Below are positions 63,398 through 64,000 of a stretch of DNA of 64,000 bases, piece after piece. The DNA comes from Cupriavidus taiwanensis LMG 19424. GTDB lineage: Bacteria; Pseudomonadota; Gammaproteobacteria; Burkholderiales; Burkholderiaceae. Where the stretch lies: NCBI RefSeq assembly GCF_000069785.1, contig NC_010528.1, positions 2,046,001-2,110,000 of the forward strand, written 5' to 3'. The notes under the pieces were generated by a model. It worked only from the letters and a program-made list of their open reading frames with translations, was not told where the DNA came from and did no database searches. Within the stretch, counting starts at the first letter, position 1, and the number at the start of each line of letters is the position of its first letter. The position numbers were made by a program, and so were the translations under genes.

Positions 63398-63808
63398 TTA
63401 CCGCGGCGGCGGCACCACCGCCGTGACCTCGATTTCCACCTTGGCGCGCGGCTCGACCAGGTCGGCGACCTCGACTGCCGTCATCGCCGGGAAGTGGCGG
63501 CCGATGATGGCCCGGTAATGTTCGCCGATCGCCCCATAGGCGCCGACATATTCGGCCTTGTCCTTCACATACCACGTCATGCGCGCGATATGTTCCGGCC
63601 GCGCTTCGCCGGCCGCCAGCACTGCGACGACGTTGCGCAGCGCCTGCGCCACTTGCAGGCCGAAATCGTCGGTCTCGAATTCACACTGGCTGTTCCAGCC
63701 GATCTGGCCGCTGACGAACAGCAGCCGGCTGCCGGCCTGCATCTCGGTCATCATGCCGTTGGCGTAGCCGCGCGGCGGCGCCCAGTCGGGCGGCTGCAGG
63801 ATCTTCAT
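63398..63808 (-). CDS. RidA/YjgF-family protein
   Basis: 136 aa, a single RidA domain: ANGMMTEMQAGSRLLFVSGQ, LRNVVAVLAAGEARPEHIARM and the C-terminal VADLVEPRAKVEIEVTAVV with the conserved Arg. RidA enzymes hydrolyse reactive enamine/imine intermediates. This member starts MKILQPPDWAPPRGYANG, as in the subgroup linked to oxidative catabolism rather than canonical RidA, so substrate is uncertain. It lies upstream of carA on the same strand with its own spacing. Confidence 0.85.
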   Translation of the reverse strand: MKILQPPDWAPPRGYANGMMTEMQAGSRLLFVSGQIGWNSQCEFETDDFGLQVAQALRNVVAVLAAGEARPEHIARMTWYVKDKAEYVGAYGAIGEHYRAIIGRHFPAMTAVEVADLVEPRAKVEIEVTAVVPPPR

Positions 63809-63853
63809 GTCGTGTCCCTGTGGTTGCTTGGTATGGGTGGATGGAAATTCTGT

Positions 63854-64000
63854 TCAGGCCGCCGCGACCAGATAGCGCGCCATGGCCTCGCGCACGGATT
63901 CGGGCAGCGGCTGGGGCGCGATCGCGCCGGTATCGACGCAGACCAGCCGTTGCGTCACTTCCATGCGGGTATCGTCGTGCGGGCCGGCAAAGCGGATCGC
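63854..64000 (-). CDS. 3' end of a thioesterase-like gene (partial)
   Basis: The last 48 codons and stop of a minus-strand frame running off the window. The visible part reads [20 protein letters not shown], ending with a short helix [12 protein letters not shown]. The strand pattern resembles the C-terminus of hot-dog acyl-CoA thioesterases of the 4-hydroxybenzoyl-CoA/YbgC type. It is 45 bp upstream of the RidA-family gene and may share its operon. Confidence 0.55.
   Translation of the reverse strand, partial: AIRFAGPHDDTRMEVTQRLVCVDTGAIAPQPLPESVREAMARYLVAAA

Overview
The window is about 64 kb of GC-rich bacterial chromosome (roughly 66 percent GC by eye). Gene content, gene order and protein style point to a beta-proteobacterium of the Burkholderiaceae, most likely Cupriavidus (C. 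necator/taiwanensis-like). The organism name is an inference from recognised families (rho-type neighbourhood, rlmE-ftsH-folP-glmM, carA-leuE-carB-greA, ppx/ppk beside pst-pho), not from a database search. No insertion sequence, prophage, integron or CRISPR array was seen. This is mostly core chromosome, with a few accessory membrane-protein blocks.

Layout. 1-7.4 kb: start of an unidentified gene, the 4.5S signal recognition RNA, and the addBA double-strand-break repair pair. 7.4-11.1 kb: trxA, rho, an MtfA-like peptidase and rpmE2. 11.3-14.6 kb: an ArnT-like membrane glycosyltransferase and a MATE exporter. 14.6-15.6 kb: two tandem copies of an Ala-Glu-Asp tRNA operon. 16-19.3 kb: gltX, a patatin-like lipoprotein and an NlpC/P60 hydrolase. 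19.7-25.5 kb: yejABEF-type peptide ABC importer. 25.7-28 kb: fabI and an MFS exporter. 28-33.3 kb: a five-gene envelope operon (AI-2E-type permease, NodT-type outer-membrane factor, HlyD-type adaptor, DUF2955 membrane protein, potassium-channel-like protein). 33.6-37 kb: tRNA-Arg, a diguanylate cyclase, tRNA-Pro, a membrane-anchored degenerate DEDDh exonuclease-like protein and a small membrane protein. 37.6-39.6 kb: infA, sixA and an OlsB-like acyltransferase.

39.7-50.4 kb is a phosphate block. Divergent ppx and ppk (polyphosphate breakdown and synthesis) sit next to a complete pstSCAB-phoU-phoB-phoR operon. A canonical Pho box placed 10 bp before a -10 element precedes pstS, and a second good Pho-box match lies between ppx and ppk, so phosphate uptake, sensing and polyphosphate storage look co-regulated.

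50.6-64 kb: glmM, folP, ftsH and rlmE (one minus-strand operon), yhbY divergent from them, a DUF4149 protein, then greA, carB, leuE and carA in one minus-strand run behind a strong sigma-70-like promoter, a RidA-family protein, and the 3' end of a thioesterase-like gene.

No wholly new system is obvious. The best candidates for something undescribed are the catalytically degenerate, C-terminally anchored DEDDh-fold protein at 35.6-36.4 kb and the five-gene pump/channel operon at 28-33.3 kb. Several genes use non-ATG starts decided by their ribosome binding sites (infA, ftsH and folP TTG; carA and pstA GTG).
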